A stretch of DNA of 43,710 nucleotides from Psilocybe azurescens (taxonomy: Eukaryota > Basidiomycota > Agaricomycetes > Agaricales > Agrocybaceae), in the NCBI GenBank assembly GCA_023853785.1, contig JAJIRX010000236.1, forward strand, positions 1 through 43,710, written 5' to 3'. Below the pieces are notes generated by a model. It had not been told where the DNA came from and searched no databases. It saw nothing but the letters and a program-made list of their open reading frames with translations. A program made the translations under genes and the position numbers. This document shows positions 34,471-43,710 of the stretch, piece by piece (positions within the stretch are counted from its first letter, which is position 1; every line of letters begins with the position of its first letter).

Positions 34471-35329
34471 TGTGATCAGAGAAATTTGAGGAGGATATAT
34501 TCGAGAAGAAGAAGCAGGTTTGTTCGTCCCTTGAGAAGTTTGTAGTTGAGAATGTTGTGTGAGGGACAGTGAACGCTATTCACTCAGCTATTTCTTTGCA
34601 ACACGTGCCGCGGGAAAGTCCGATCACGTTCCTTATCGGGACATGGCTGTGGAACTGATTTGTTCAATCCCAGTGAGAATGAGTTCCAGGGCTTTCTGCA
34701 GAGGGTGAATTATTCTGGGAGAATATGGCGTAATCCTGGCGGATTCACTGTCAATTTTATTTAGGACAGATAAGGTAGAATTAGAATTTACATCGATAGG
34801 CCACTCCTTTCGACACTGCCTCAACGTTCACGTACAGTCAATTCATCCCAGCCTGTCTCCGCCCCTTATTCACAGCAAACGTTTTCGAAAAAGCGGCCAT
34901 GCTATTTTCACAACTGCAAAGGAGTTGCACGCGATGCCAAGACTGTCAGAAAGCACGCACTAACTACCCAAGCGGCTCTTTCCCCCTCAACAAAGCCGCC
35001 AGGATCTGCAAAGCGCACATACAGATACAGTGACTGGTGACTCAAATGAAGAGCTCGGTGGGGCAGGTTTAGACTCAGAAATTGAAGGGGAAGCGCCGTA
35101 GAAGAGAAGGAGATTGAATGAAGAATATGTATGTCTTTTATAGTATCGACCGGAGTTATGGGAGCTATTAGACCGGTTCCTTAGTTATTTTGCGTATTTA
35201 AATTATGAATATATTGAGTAGAGGATGAGAATAATATTCATTCACTCGAACAGGTACATTTAATTTGTTGTTTGGTTTTGGCATTGGAAACTCATAGTGG
35301 TGCCATAGCTGCTTGATATCAATGGCTCA
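34471..35329. other. Sequence between the two relics
   Basis: No coding signal of its own. The left part may be the decayed N-terminal region of the kinase-like relic and the right part the decayed C-terminal region of the NACHT relic. Confidence 0.35.
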
Positions 35330-36032
35330 CACATCCGTGAGGGTGTCCCAGACGAAAGGGTCAGAGTGAAAAAGAATCAAACGTATCCACGATTGCTATG
35401 GCCATCCCTAGCACTCGTAACACTGCTTTGATATCGTTCTCGCTGACGTCAGAAAGTATGTTGATATATGGAGCATCGAACCGCGCGTGGCATATCAAGG
35501 GGATTTTGTCTAGGAGAAGACACGTATCTGGTGACCGTGGCTGCGTAGATGAATTCACCTGATGATTTATTGACCAGCTTCGTGATGTCTTGTTCCGATT
35601 ACCGTGAATCCGGAAGATGAAACTGCATGATATTCGTCTTTCGTATGTTAGAGAACGATTCAGTCAGGTATAGTCTAATATTCGCGTTCGCCATGTAAGC
35701 GCAAGACGGAACGTCAAACTGCTGAGGGAGGCATCAGAAAATGAAGCGGCCAGATGATGTTCAGGCCGGCCGGCAATGAATATTTTGAAGGAAAGAGTCG
35801 AACGCTGACGTTGGGATACATTCGAGATGGTGCCAACAATGGTATCCTGAATGACCATGGCTCTGCATCCGTCTAGGCCTATGAGTGAATCGACGGGTAT
35901 AACTTGTATCTGTAGTGTGTTCCACATATTTTGGTGGTAGACCAAGAGTGATGCTCTCTGATTATCGAAGGACGGCAAAGAAAATACGACGATATGACTT
36001 GAAAAGCTGTGAAGCATATTTGACATGCACAT
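35330..36032 (-). pseudogene. Relic of a NACHT-domain NTPase (NLR-like) gene
   Basis: Three minus-strand pieces, in order, match the middle of mushroom NACHT proteins. 36032-35664 has a Walker-B-like segment DSLIGLDGCRAMVIQDTI followed by FKIFIAGRPEHHLAASFSD, matching the usual FxxTSRPExHIxxxF sensor strand. Around 35600-35500 comes DITKLVNKSSGEFIYAATVT. At 35490-35361 comes PYINILSDVSENDIKAVLRV and LGMAIAIV. In intact relatives these follow one another with only short linkers. Here they are spread over different frames, and the acidic DE of Walker B reads DG. The P-loop region upstream was not found. NACHT proteins of fungi act in non-self recognition and regulated cell death. This copy is non-functional. 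Confidence 0.75.
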
Positions 36033-38131
36033 GATCTTTCGTTATTCTTTTCTTCACACGCGCAGCCAACTCGCGAGACGTTATTTTAGGATTTGATGCG
36101 AACATCGTTCAACCGTTGTGGTACATAGATATCAATTAGACCGCAGGCACTGAGGTATGAAGGACTTCGGATTATTCATACAGGCCATCTGCCGAGTCCG
36201 GAACCCGAACGCCAATAATTCCTCTGCCTCTTCGTATATTGAACCATCGACAATGTTGGGCGATTCGAATGTGATTGAAAGATATCCTATAATTAACGGT
36301 GGGACTTGGGTGAAAGGGCCGCAGCGGTGTTCACGACCATCTACCTGGCCTCAGGTCGTAAATCAGGTTACTGGCAGCCGACAGTAAGCGCCCACCAAGC
36401 AGATTCATAGATCACAACGTAGGCAGTATGGTCTGAAACCCGTGAGCTCCTCAAGAAGCGATTAATCAATCGGAAAACCGCAAAGCCTGCGATATCAGGG
36501 AACACGAAAAAGGAGTTGAAATAGGAAAGTTAGAGTTCGATTCCAGTCAGGCGATGGAAGAAAGAGAATGCAAGTCCAATGCAACGCAAAGGTGGTGAAA
36601 AAAAAGCGGATGAATGAAACAAAAGATATTATCAGGTATCCAGAAAGCCCATAATAATAACAAAACCAACGATACTGGGGAAGCACATACCATCCGAAGA
36701 TTGAGAATGATCGTTCTCATGGTTTCAGTGAAGGTTCCTGCATTAGAACCGTTGTTTGAATTTTGGAGCATGGTACAAGCAATCAATGCGCGTTACGCTT
36801 ATGCGGGGACCGTGGTGGCATTGTGGTCCTCAGATCTTAGTAGAGGAGACAGAAGAGAGTGTCGCTGAGCATGGAAAGGTGTGCATGAGATATGAAAGCT
36901 CAGGAATGACCCCAATGGCTACGAATTCTTTTGGCCGGGCATACGAGGTGGTAGCGACACACTGTTTATACATGCAACTGAGGCCAGTCTATCCAGATGT
37001 AGCCTCGACCCGTCTACTTTCTGACTGAGTCGTATGGCTAAGCAGAGTTGATTGACAGGTCGGGGAAATGGACGTCATACGGTTGGTGTATGTTTGCATT
37101 TTGGTGGCGACTTGCTGGATCGTGTATGTAGGGCGATATTGGCGGGATGGGACTAAGTGTGGATACGGCCCTGGTTTCTTTAGATTGGTACCTATCCAAC
37201 ATCGCTATGAATATGTAACATCTGATATGACCCATAATCAAAGATGACATCAACCAAAGCAATTCACTCACCATATACTCTGCGGCAAGATATCCATGGA
37301 GTGTTAAGCACACCGTAAGTACGTCGGTCTGTATATCTCTCCGAGCATGTGCCGTGGACTTTGGATGGGTACCTCCCGAGTCAGGAATAGTTATTTGAGG
37401 ATGTGGCTAGCAACGGTCGGCTTTGGAGGTTGAAGGTCGCTTTTGGTAATTTCCTCAATCGGTCTATTTACTGTCTCTTAAAATGCGGTTATAACAACGG
37501 ACGAACGCAGTGGAAAGTTTGGTAGACGATGTGGCCGCATACATCACCTTGGACCGAGTGACAGAGAAAATTGCTCGTGGTGGCCACCTTTGTTGTGTCG
37601 ATATGTGGGCCATGGCCCACTGGGAGTTGACTGGGAGTGCGATCCTATTTTACTCGAATCGCGTGCGTTGAAATTGAACCGGTCAATAGGTCCGAACCGA
37701 GGGTAGTTACCGGTAATTGAGGCTGGCTTTATTACGCTTCATGGGGTTGCAGTAATAGATGTTCATTTTGTCAGACCGAGATACCTGGACGTACGATATC
37801 GCACTATAGGAGCTATCGTCGCAGACATTGGACGGTTATTAAACTCCACAAAGAATGCTGAACGGACCTTGGCAGTGTTCAAACTTCAGCGCACATGTGA
37901 GCGCTGCTCTGAGCTACAGACCGGCAGTAGAGCGCTAGCTTTATGCTGTCATTGTGGAGGCTGGATAATGCAAGGACCTCAAATGGAGATAGAGAACAAT
38001 GAAGTGATGGGAGAAGTCGGTCGCGACGCGCCGCGATCACGTGCCTGTTGAAGAATGGAAAAAGAAAGTCAACGTTCTCTATTCCGCGCTACATTAATCA
38101 TAGATCTATTCTTCTCCTCCCGCCCAAAAAC
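36033..38131. other. 2.1 kb without a supportable gene, upstream of the NIMA-related kinase
   Basis: Several 60-120 codon frames exist on both strands (for example the minus strand at 36547-36786, with a hydrophobic stretch) but none carries a recognisable motif. The last ~150 bp form the kinase promoter. It includes GCGACGCGCCGCGATCACGT near 38021, with an ACGCG core like that of cell-cycle MCB elements, which is suggestive only. Confidence 0.35.
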
Positions 38132-41100
38132 ATGTCCTCCTCCTCCTTTCTCGATAGTTATGAACCGCTGGACGTTATTGGAAACGGCTCTTTTGGCATT
38201 ATCCGCAAAGTGCGGCGGAAATCAGACGGTCTTGTAAGTGTGTCCAGTCAGATCGGCCACTGTTCATGATGCTAACCGTATTGTCGTTCCAGCTTTTTGC
38301 GCGCAAAGAATTGAACTTTGAGCGGATGAGCGAGCGGGACAGGAAACAAATTGTATCAGAAGTGTGCGTCACGACAACATTCTCCTTTCCATGCCCTTTC
38401 AAAGCTCACATTCGAGCTTGGCTGCCGCAGAAACATACTCAAAGACCTACATCACGACCACATTGTACGATACCACGACCGACACGTCGATAGAGATGCT
38501 GGAATTCTCTACATTCTCATGGAATACTGCGGTGGCGGCGACCTCTCCGCCGTCATCAAGCAAGCTGCGAAACAGAATAGGCCAATACCCGAAGACACCA
38601 TCTGGCACTACTTCCTCCAAATCCTTCACGCGCTACACCACTGCCACCACCCGAATGGACACGGACACGCGAGATCAAGCAGCGGCTCTGGTCTTACAGG
38701 CACCTCACTCGATGCTGAGGGTAGCTCGAGACGTGTCCAAATCCTCCATCGCGATCTTAAACCCGACAACGGTGCGTGGTGTTGTTTTCGGAGGCGTCTT
38801 CCTCCTTCTCATCGTTTCCTTTTCCTCTCTCTAGTCTTCCTAGACGAAAACAATACTGTGAAACTGGGAGACTTCGGATTGTCAAAAGCACTCGCGCAGG
38901 CGAGTTTTGCTAGTACATACGTTGGGGTAAACATCCATCGTCTTTCTTCCGCGCGTTATCACACAAACTCACCCCATCCCTCCCACCCTAGACTCCATAT
39001 TACATGTCCCCGAACTCATGCAGGAAAAGTCATACGACTCAAAATCCGACATCTGGTCGTTGGGCTGCCTGATATACGAGCTCTGCGCGCTCAAACCGCC
39101 CTTCCACGAAGCCAAGACTCACTCGGAACTCAGCATCTTCATCCGGTAAGATTATCTCTCGTTCGCGTATCTCCATACAATAGGTATTAATATAGATGTG
39201 GGCGTATAGCAACGGCCGAATCCCACCACTACCCCGCGGATACTCGCAGGCTCTCACCTCTGTCATCAAGTCCATGCTCAATCTCAACGTACGTGCCATC
39301 TCGACATCTTTCCCTACCCCAGATTCTAATGACGTACAATTTGCATCCTAAAGCCTGCTATGCGCCCCTCTGCGGCCCAGCTCCTCCAACATGAACGCCT
39401 CGAGCTCGTCAACAAGGTCGCTGAGACCGAAAAAATGTACGTGGTATTCATTTCCAACCGCTCATCCTCCTCTCCCTCTCTGGACGCGGTTCCTGATGCG
39501 ACGTGATATCCTTGCAGGCTCTCGGCCGTTAAAGCCCACCGCGCCGCGGTATCCGCCAAAGAACGCGAGGTCCTCGAGCGCGAGCACAACCTCCGCGAGA
39601 GCGAACAACACCTCACCGCCGTGCTCAACTCCAAAGACCAAGAAATTGCCGCGCTCCAGCACCTCGTCGCCCAGCTGCGCGAGCAGTTGCAGTCCTCTTC
39701 GCAGACCCAACAACAACCCCAGTACACCCGGCAAGATATCGAGCATGCGGCGAAGCAGGCTGTCGCGCGGCGCGAGGAGGAGCTGCGCGTGTTGGTGATG
39801 AAGCGCGAAGAAGAAGTGGCGCTGGCGATCGCGAAGCGCGAGGAGGAGATCATGGAGGCTGTGCGCGCGCGGGAGGTGGAGATCGACCAGGCGTGTGTGC
39901 GCAGGGAGGAGGCCGTGCGGAAAGAGGTGGAGGAGCGGGTGCAGTGGGTCCTGGACAGAGAGGCAGCGCTGCGGGCGGAGGAGCGGAGGCTGGAGGATGT
40001 GAAGAGGGAGGTCGAGGCGGGGATGAGGAAGGTCGAGGCTGGGTTGACAAAAGGTTCGTTCGGCTGTTTAGATTTTTCTCTTTTTTCTTTGCCTTTGTTC
40101 CTGTGCTTGCGCAGGAGGCGGGCGTTGTTCTTTGCACTTTGCTTCCACCTTCGGTCTTCATGCTCATATTCTCTTCTTCAGGTCGGAAGGAAAAGAATCC
40201 TCTCGAAGAAGTGAAAAATCTCCTCGAACCCCTATCACGCGCGACGGCGCAGGTCACACCATCGCAACCTCGACGGCGCAAGCAAGAACCCCAGCTCACA
40301 CCCCGTCCGAATCCCTCACAGCAGGCCAACTCTAACCATACCTCCAACAACAATCACACCAACACCAGCACGAGCAACAGCGGCGCTACCAATACCACCA
40401 CCACCAACAACAACAACAATAACACGAATAACAACCACACTATAATGGCCACGAACGCCGGCCTCGAGACACCCACCGCCTCCCGCCCATTCGCCACATA
40501 CTCCTCCGAATTCATGCCCGCGTCCGCGATGAAGGGCGTCGTGCTCACCGCCACCGGTGAGACGCTCGCTACACCTTCTCCTGCGGAGCTCGTGAGCCTG
40601 TTCACGCGCTCGCCGAAGGTCGGGCTTGACTTTGGCAAGATTTTCGAGTTTCGAGAGGGGGAACGGGAATGTGAACGGGAATCCGAAGCAGAAACAGCCG
40701 CAGCCGCAGCTGAATTTACAGCAGCAACAGCATCACCAGCAGTTCCAGCAGCATAGAGCGCAGGCACATGTTCTGGATGACGACGAGGAGCTGGATAGTC
40801 CGCCGCCTAGTCCCAGCGAGCGGAAGGAGAGGGAGCGGAGGGATAATACGACAACGACAACAACGGCGTCCTGGCCCCCAACGGCGCCGCCTCCTACAAG
40901 GATCCGCAGGCCGTCGATTCGGACGTCGGCGCGGTCTGCCCCTACGCGCTCGAGCGGGTTCCCGCCGTCGACAGCGTCGTCGTCGGATTCGTCGTCAGGA
41001 CACTCGAATGCGGCTGGACCATCCTCCAACCACACGAACAACCACAACAATACAACCGCGAACAACCCGAAACCCCTCCCGCACCCGCACCTCCGTTCCT

Positions 41101-41669
41101 CGCGATCGATCTCGAATCTCGCCTCCGCACACGCTGCAGCGCACGCAGCGGCAGCGGCTGGACGTGTGCCGCTACCCCCTGCGCCTGTGTACGACCTTGC
41201 CGACGAAGAGAACCTTCCCAGTCCATTCCTCAAGCGCACGCTGCCGAACGCCTCACGCCCGAATTCCCACCAGAGTTCGTCGAGCGCGAATGCGTGTGCC
41301 TCCTCATCCAGCAACACAGCGGCGGTGGGCGCGGGAGGAGCGGGGACGGGGGCAGGGGCGGCAAGCACGAAGGCGAAGCGGAGAGGAGCAGCGGGCTGCT
41401 GCTGCGCGCGGTGGCTGCTGCGAATAATGCGGGGCGGACGAGGAGTGCGGGGCACTGCCGTCGCCCGAGTCAGATGGGGAGATCGCGCAGGCGCACGGGC
41501 AGGGGCAGGGGCAGGGGCCGTCGCCTACGGCTGCGTCGTACGCATCGACAACGGTTGGAGGGTGTGTTTTCCGCTGAATGAGTCGGGCGTAGGGGAGGCG
41601 GCGAGGCCTTCGTTGGCTAGCGCGCGGAAGGCGAGTGAGGATGCGAGGAAGGCCCTGCTAAGGCCATGA
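38132..41669 (+). CDS. NIMA-related (NEK/KIN3-type) serine/threonine kinase with apparent single-base indels
   Basis: Nine exons are readable: 38132-38233, 38293-38363, 38431-38771, 38835-38926, 38992-39145, 39210-39288, 39354-39436, 39518-40053 and 40182-41669. The catalytic domain shows GNGSFG (17-22), Lys39 in [14 protein letters not shown] (164-171), DFG (184-186) and a family-typical insertion of about 30 residues before HRDLKP. The next part is a charged coiled coil (exon 8), then an Asn/Thr/Gln-rich tail with [24 protein letters not shown] kinases control mitotic entry and spindle or septation events. Exon 5 lacks one base at about 39012, so the conserved SPELMQEK reads out of frame. 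One extra T in TTT 40649-40651 shifts the tail. After ~41380 the protein-like signal moves through the other frames. Indel errors in the assembly are more likely than loss of a conserved gene. Confidence 0.85.
40355..40440 (+). repeat. Asn/Thr codon microsatellite in the kinase tail
   Basis: Runs of AAC, ACC and AAT codons encode an Asn/Thr tract within the last exon of the NIMA-related kinase. Such tracts vary in length between strains and lie in disordered tails. Confidence 0.8.
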
Positions 41670-42060
41670 AGGGTTGGGGTTCCCGTTCTGGTCAATTGAT
41701 GTTTATGTCTCATGTTTTCTGTTTCTCGTTCTCGTTCTGGCCTGATCTCTTTGGTATTATTATGGGCTTTCGTCATACCTGATATCATTTCTTTTCCTAT
41801 CAACTGACTATCATCCACTCTTTCTGCCCGACTTTCAATTTTTCGATTTTGACTCTTTTTACTTGTTCTTTACACTTCTCCATTATGTTTCTATATCATG
41901 CTCTTTTACAACTTTCTTCATTATCATCACCGTCATCCATCATTACAACCCCACAATACAAGAACTAGACTTTGAACATGATTGAAAATGGTACTTCACT
42001 ACTTAGTACTGACTGACTGCCTTTCTAGTGATGCTCTACACACTGCATTTTGATTGTTGT
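41670..42060. other. Kinase 3' flank
   Basis: A T-rich sequence with TTCTCGTTCTCGTTCTGG, the probable 3' UTR and terminator of the kinase gene. CpG becomes scarce towards the right end, where the transposon-like tract begins. Confidence 0.4.
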
Positions 42061-43710
42061 GCTTATGTACTCTACGTAGAATGTATACTTGTTCTTAGTA
42101 TCATGTTCTCCTGAGGACTGGATAATCTGGATTCTGCATAAGGTGTGGGAATGATATTCAAGAGCACAGACAATCCGGCATTGAGTGTGTATTTCGAACT
42201 CAGCTTCAGATAAATGTGACTATAGTGGCTGTGCAATAGTAATCTTGATATCTCACCATCACCATCTGATAAACAACCACTTGCATATTTGTGCTTTCAG
42301 CAGTCACTTCTTGCTCAACTTGACAACAGCTTAAGTTATAGCTATTCACAACATGGATGTCTATGTACTTTGTGTGTTTTGTCACATTATTACTAGTTAA
42401 ATTGAAATATGATTTATTTAATATTTGTTTTTATGTTTGGATTGTCTAGGTGCATGTACACAGCCTAGCTTGTCTATTGTCTTGATAGAAATTGATAATA
42501 ACTTGGGTAATAGTGTGGTATATTATTTTTAATTACTTTGTATTCAATTGTGTTTATTACTTTTATAATTTTACAGCTAGCCCACAGTAAAGGAATCATA
42601 TGGCATCAGAGCCTCCAAAATATATGGATGTACATATTTATCTCATTCAAACCACACCATCAGACATCCAGTGAGCTATCTATTTGTTCTTTTCCAAATG
42701 CTTTTCTCACCCCATTCTAACAATTGGCTCATGTTCTTATTTCTTTGGCAGCATGTTCCATCCACTCTATCTGGATTGCTCATCAAAGAATGCTCCAACT
42801 TTGTTGCAAAAATGGATTTATTGAGAAACTTAGCTCTACTGACTAGATGTGCCAACTTTTTGATCAAGACAGTTGATAAAGAATGCTTCCAAGAAATGGA
42901 GGATCTTCAGCAGAGAATGATCATCTGATCAGCATATGTGCAAGCAATCTGCATAGTAAGCCCAGTCCTTTATATATTTCTGGACATCATTGTTAATAGA
43001 CAGAGTGGGCTTCACAAAGATAAGAGGGATGTAAATGAAATTTGGGCAGTGATGTTTATCTTCAGGAATTTTGAGGAAAGGAGATCATGCTTAGCTTGAA
43101 TGGGAAAGAGGAGGTGACTACCAGATTCCAGAATGGCGATATGATTTTGCTCAAGGCCTGTGATGTTGTTTATGGAATAAGAGTATGGAAGAGTGAGCTG
43201 AGGGTGACATTGGTTTATTATTCCCATATAATCAGTATGAGTGAAGTATATAAAAGAACAAATAAAAGAAATTGACTGAAAAAGCAAAAAAATAAATTTG
43301 ATTGATCATATCAGTAATTTGTAATTGGGCTATTCAGAAATATGAATATGTAGAGTGCTGGGTAACTATTCTCCTCAATAATCCTCATCATGAAAAGTAA
43401 CAAGAGAATGCAGATCTTATTTATAGATAATAAAAAAGTTTGTCTGGGACCCTCAACTACTTCTGTCTCTGTCTACATCACTGCTTCTTAATTGTGTATA
43501 TATTGCATCCTAATATACTTAGATCAATGATATTATTCAATGAATTACCCAGAATTCAGAAAAAATCTCTCCTCATCTGAGTATAGCCCAAGAAATAGAT
43601 TTCATTAAATCAGCATTCAACACTGCTCACCTCAATGATTTGTTCTTAGATTGACAATTCTCTCAGTTGTTGGATTTTTTTTTTTAATCTTTATCAGCCA
43701 AAGGACAAAT
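42061..43710. other. CpG-free AT-rich tract of transposon character
   Basis: Counting by eye there are four CpG dinucleotides in 42061-43710 and only one (near 43137) from 42241 to the end. The rest of the window has several per 100 bp in most places. TG, CA and TA steps are abundant, the pattern left by deamination of methylated CpG. The tract contains the dioxygenase relic and continues beyond the window. Confidence 0.8.
42590..43275 (+). pseudogene. Relic of a 2OG-Fe(II) dioxygenase gene (TET/JBP-like group of mushroom transposons)
   Basis: Three pieces follow the order of the family. 42750-42928 reads HVPSTLSGLLIKECSNFVAK, then LLTRCANFLIKTVDKE.FQEMEDLQQ, the conserved N-terminal block. 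After a likely intron, 42992-43080 reads VNRQSGLHKDKRDVNEIWAV. Here HKD fits the iron-binding HxD motif (His codon 43013, Asp codon 43019). After one frame shift, 43087-43230 reads FQNGDMILLKACDVVYGIRV then WKSELRVTLVYYSH, the GDxxxLxxxxxxHxxxxW..xR strand block where the Arg would bind 2-oxoglutarate. A second iron-binding His is not evident: the expected position reads Tyr. Such genes accompany KDZ-type transposons in mushrooms, and relatives oxidise 5-methylcytosine. The family call is by pattern memory and could be another 2OG oxygenase group. Confidence 0.5.

Noticed and set aside
39326..39853. 175-codon minus-strand frame
   Set aside because: It is antisense to the coiled-coil exon of the NIMA-related kinase; Ser/Arg/Cys-rich reading typical of a shadow frame.
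40733..41455. 240-codon minus-strand frame
   Set aside because: It is antisense to the GC-rich kinase tail; stop codons are rare there on both strands.
42061..43710. RIP-type mutation as the cause of AT richness
   Set aside because: Depletion is specific to CpG with TG and CA enriched, whereas ascomycete RIP mainly alters CpA; a CpG methylation effect fits a basidiomycete better.

Overview
The window looks like nuclear DNA of a filamentous basidiomycete, most likely an Agaricomycete. The evidence is short GT-AG introns (mostly 48-130 nt) with fungal branch-point-like CTAA motifs, and a gene set typical of mushrooms: a DUF202 membrane protein, an F-box protein, a small secreted DUF5648 protein, a Gi-type G-protein alpha subunit, a NIMA-related kinase, and relics of NACHT, fungal kinase-like and 2OG-Fe(II) dioxygenase genes. 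No bacterial operon, CRISPR array or viral genome is visible. The species is not identifiable from the sequence alone.

Layout. 1-343: 5' end of an unrecognised minus-strand gene leaving the window. 344-7082: gene-poor DNA. 7083-7861: spliced DUF202 gene. 8216-8298: an intron-containing tRNA-like gene. 10057-10517: a hAT-like MITE with a perfect 8-bp target duplication. 10880-13295: an F-box gene with two apparent single-base frame shifts, then an unrecognised coding remnant. 13395-16545: a secreted DUF5648 gene, a decayed second copy, and a 1.35-kb repeat. 18230-22694: a complete seven-exon G-alpha gene on the minus strand whose 3' end was tandemly duplicated into a dead copy. 22695-26194: non-coding, microsatellite-rich DNA upstream of G-alpha. 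26195-29870: more copies of the same repeat, an inverted-repeat element and an inverted DUF5648 pseudogene. 31773-32379: a TA-flanked MITE with 35-bp perfect inverted termini. 34008-36032: relics of a fungal kinase-like gene and a NACHT NTPase. 38132-41669: a NIMA-related kinase with several apparent single-base indels. 42061-43710: AT-rich, almost CpG-free DNA holding a relic of a 2OG-Fe(II) dioxygenase of the kind carried with mushroom transposons.

How it fits together. The housekeeping and signalling genes (DUF202, G-alpha, NIMA kinase) are separated by DNA shaped by duplication and transposons. The repeat at 15195-16545 returns in inverse orientation at 28590-29870, each next to a DUF5648 copy, so the pair brackets a segment of about 12 kb containing G-alpha. 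The two CpG-poor tracts coincide with mobile-element sequence, which suggests that the host methylates CpG in transposons and that the methylated cytosines decayed.

Limits. Exon borders are read from splice signals and protein family resemblance, without transcripts or alignments. The single-base frame shifts in the kinase and F-box genes may be assembly errors. No complete undescribed system is evident. The most distinctive items are the DUF5648-linked repeat family, the G-alpha 3' duplication and the CpG-free dioxygenase relic.
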